Source of the DNA: Didymodactylos carnosus
Taxonomy: Eukaryota; Rotifera; Eurotatoria; Philodinida; Philodinidae
Reading direction: 5' to 3'
Length of the DNA stretch: 21,568 bases
Assembly (NCBI GenBank): GCA_905250885.1
Contig: CAJNOQ010003063.1
Span: 1-21,568 of the forward strand
Notes under the pieces: generated by a model
What the model was told of the DNA's origin: nothing
Database searches by the model: none
What the model saw: the letters and a program-made list of their open reading frames with translations, nothing else
Translations under genes and position numbers: made by a program
Part shown: in pieces, positions 18,922 through 21,568 of the stretch
How positions within the stretch are numbered: position 1 is the stretch's first letter
Layout of the letters: each line of letters begins with the position of its first letter

Positions 18922-20590
18922 CTCGATAATCCAGACGACTCCTGGCGGGATGAATTGTCAAAATTTTAGGAAAATTTTTCAAACAAAATGGCGAAAAAAA
19001 ATTTCCATATAAAAATAATATTCGTTTCAAACCTTTTCTTAAACTTTTAGTAATACCAAAAATAGAAAATCTTAACGGTATTGAACGTGCTAAATAGGAA
19101 AAAGCACGCTACTCTACATGAAATTTATTTTTCTGTCGATGATATGTTTGTAGCAGTATTGCACTTCCTTTTTTACTGCAGGATGATAATTAATTTTTAT
19201 CAATGTATCGCCTTTTCTAAGTATTGGAAAAAGCACTTTTAAGTTATGTTTGCCACACAGATATTGCTCAAATATAGAAAAGATACTAGATATGTGATAA
19301 TAACCGAGTAAAACAACTAGCATGGGAAAAAAATTAGAAATCACGTGCAGATACAGTTAAACTTACTTAACAATATGAATAGGAGTTTTAAAGTAAGGTT
19401 AGAAACAACGAGATAGCTCGTCAGGTAAGTATTACTCTTTTTGCCCGTTGTCTATAAAATTCTAAATTCTTCGTCAAACACGGTGACTTGTAGGTTAAGA
19501 AGGTAACTATCAACACTTATAAGTACGTTAGGGTAAAAGTGTAGAGTAAACTAAAATAAAATAAGAGTTTTTGTATGGGCTGTGTTTTTTAATCGTTAGA
19601 AGCGATCAGGATGTCTTGATGTCTCTCTGTTCGAAAAAAAGTTGTTGTTTTCGTGCCATTTCGTTTTATTTTTCCGTGAAGGAAAATATTGCGGTTAGGA
19701 TGATTACGATTAATGCAGTTAGCTCAGAATGATGAATAATTGAAGAAAAAAAATCTCCAAAAACAACTAGTTTATTTCTCCTCATACCCACTTTAATCGT
19801 TGGATAGGTTTGATTCTACTAAAACTATGAAAACTGTTCGGATGTCTGCTGTCTAGTTGAAAAAATATTGCGAAATTTAATAATCATCTCAAACGTATAG
19901 ATCAAGAAATATATTTGTACGACAAAAAAAGAACGTGTGTGTAAAAAATTCAACGTGTTTTTTTATTATATGACTTGATAATCAATAAATCAGCTGATCA
20001 AGAAATATAGGAGGCAGATAATTTGATAATAAATCTAAAATATATTTACTCATTTATTGTAAAATTTTTGGAAAGAGATGGAATTTTTGTATTGAAAAGA
20101 AAATTCTCTTTATTCAAAAAAACGGAAGTAGTATATAATGTGTTACTTTTTGAATAATTCATATTAACGTCTAGTTCTCCTGAACTCAGATTGTTCAAAG
20201 TGAAACTATAGATTTTCTATCATAACAGAATTTAACAGAATAATTTTTAGTTTTCTATATGCTATGAATTTTTTTATTATGATAAACGTCTAGTTAGAAA
20301 TAAAATCGAAATATATAAGCATCTTAATGTGTCAACATTCACACAGTATAAAAAAGAAATGCAAACGTAACAGATTTAATGATGTACAGAGAGAATTAAA
20401 AACTAGACAATAATTACCACACGTTAGTTATTTACACGACAAGTAAAACTAGCCAAAAAAAAACAACAGCTAACTCATGTTAAATAAATTTAAAAAAATA
20501 ATCGAACAAGAAAAAAGAATATAATTTCATACAACTGATTGAATTATAAGCTTTTGATCGAATTAGAACAAAAAAATGTAATCTATTTCA
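18922..20590. other. AT-rich intergenic DNA
   Basis: No gene is supported. A 76-codon minus frame at 19114-19344 has no recognised motif. The final 600 bases are extremely AT-rich and lie downstream of the Ly6-like gene's polyadenylation signal. Confidence 0.55.
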
Positions 20591-20596
20591 TTTATT
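20591..20596 (-). terminator. Polyadenylation signal of the Ly6-like gene
   Basis: AATAAA on the minus strand lies seven bases beyond the TAA stop at 20603. Cleavage so soon after the stop would give a very short 3' UTR. Other AATAAA-like sites may exist further on in this AT-rich DNA. Confidence 0.5.
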
Positions 20597-20602
20597 TGAT
20601 GT

Positions 20603-21085
20603 TTAAGTAAACAATTTTAAAATAAATAATATAGTTAGGATAGCTATAATATTTGATAAACTTCTATTTAGACATTTTTCTGATCCATTACAATTCGCCG
20701 TTGTACAGCAGGCTACATCTAATCGAAAAGGTCCGGCGACAATTGATTGATTACTGCAACCTTTTGCACAAGTTTTTATTATCATAGTGTAACCGGGCAA
20801 TTGCATTCTTGTTTTTTGGCAGCTATCCCATCCGGGCATTGATGTGGAACAAGTGGCAGTCGCATCGGTACCATCATACTTATCAGCACAATTGGCGCAC
20901 GTGACACAGGTTGCCGGTTGACAATTACATTTACAAACTAAAAAGAACGTGTACTTTACTAATCTAATACAAAAATTTCAATTTTCAAAAGGTTTATGGA
21001 AACTTTCTGTTAAAATTTTGGAAATTATCTAATACTTACTCAAACAGATTATAAAAGAGACAATAGAGACAACTTTTTGTACCAT
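20603..21085 (-). CDS. Ly6/uPAR-like secreted protein, probably GPI-anchored
   Basis: Two exons encode 126 residues. Exon 1 is 21085-21040: ATG, then a hydrophobic signal peptide ending SFIICL. The intron is 21039-20938 (102 nt, GTAAGT...TTCTTTTTAG). Exon 2 is 20937-20603, and the split codon gives Ile16. The mature part starts at Cys17 (CKCNCQPATCVTC) and has 14 cysteines. It ends in the LU-domain hallmark CCTTANCN (residues 92-99), following the KTCAKGCSNQ segment. Possible N-glycosylation sites are Asn78, Asn99 and Asn106. Residues 109-126 form a hydrophobic tail fit for GPI attachment near Ser101-Ser110. The length suits a single three-finger domain. Family members act at the cell surface as receptors, co-receptors or channel modulators; the target here is unknown. 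An AATAAA follows the stop. Confidence 0.88.
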
Positions 21086-21568
21086 TTTATAATCCACCCT
21101 TATATTATTATTCTTTTTCAGAACGAATACGTACGTATATTTACGGTACACAGTATAGTCTGACAAATATAAAATTCTTTAAAATATAGAGCAATGGATC
21201 ATAAAAATAAAAAAAAAGAGCAAACAACCTTTGCCTTTTTGTAAACAATTTAGTTTTTAACGTCTCATTTAGAGAAAAATTATTGTGTAATCAAATGAAT
21301 TTTTGTTTTAAAAAAGTAACCAAAGCTACATTTAGTAAGAGAGAAGCAAAGTCACTCGAACGCTGCATCGAGTCTCGACAAAAAAAATAAAAGGAAAAAA
21401 AGATTTATTGTTTTGCAGTTGCATGCGTTTATTGCTGAAATTTGAAAAAGCAAATTTCAAAAGAGTTAGACACGTTGTTCAGTCAAAATACACTATTTAT
21501 AGTGTGTCGATTAGTTCGAAACTATGTATAAAGAATTTATTTTGTTATTCTATTTTTTTTGCGAATAT
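21086..21568. other. Upstream flank of the Ly6-like gene
   Basis: This would hold the promoter and 5' UTR of the minus-strand gene. TATA-like words are too common here to choose one. Near the window edge are GAGTCTCGAC (21370-21379) and the 23-nt repeat at 21415-21437. Both are also found in the arrays at 13.2-14.0 kb. Confidence 0.45.
21415..21437 (+). repeat. 23-nt exact dispersed repeat, copy 2
   Basis: Identical to 13227-13249 in element X. The element X end motif CCCAGGTC is not seen around this copy, although GAGTCTCGAC, part of the array B end, lies 36 bp to its left. Confidence 0.8.

Noticed and set aside
19114..19344. 76-codon minus-strand open frame
   Set aside because: No motif; within chance expectation for this composition.

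Overview
The window is AT-rich eukaryotic DNA, about one third G+C by eye, with homopolymer runs throughout. The evidence for a metazoan is: a GT-AG intron in a gene encoding a secreted Ly6/uPAR-type protein with a predicted GPI-anchor tail; a decayed non-LTR retrotransposon; and many foldback or MITE-like elements. An invertebrate with a compact, short-intron genome fits, and a bdelloid rotifer is my best guess, but this is inference. Nothing bacterial is present: no operons and no Shine-Dalgarno sites.

Layout. 1-1994 is AT-rich with no recognisable gene. 1995-2699 (minus) holds the 3' part of a gene for an Asn/Ser-rich, probably disordered protein, with one short intron. 2700-8030 is mostly intergenic. 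It has two islands of better base composition with protein-like open frames (2949-3110 minus; 4969-5522 plus) that I read as possible exons or decayed coding sequence. 8033-12615 is dense in inverted-repeat elements: a small TIR element, a 216-bp foldback holding four identical 39-bp hairpin units, a 20-bp tandem array followed by a TATA box, a CpG-rich palindromic-word array, a 113-bp hairpin and an 828-bp foldback. 13201-16052 holds three more arrays built from short self-complementary words, separated by a 5'-truncated, frameshifted LINE on the minus strand. 16053-20590 is largely unassigned AT-rich DNA with a 451-bp TA-flanked MITE. 20603-21085 (minus) is the two-exon Ly6-like gene, the best-supported gene here.

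The most interesting observation is that the palindromic-word arrays (10847-11127, 13201-13286, 13331-14011 and the right end of 15849-16052) share one boundary motif, CCCAGGTC or its complement GACCTGGG, or close variants. Their interiors use different words (CGTACG-like; GGAGTCC-like; AGGATCCTACGTAGGATCC-like). This suggests one family of mobile or amplifying elements with conserved ends and freely diverging, hairpin-forming interiors. No protein-coding gene is evidently linked to them.
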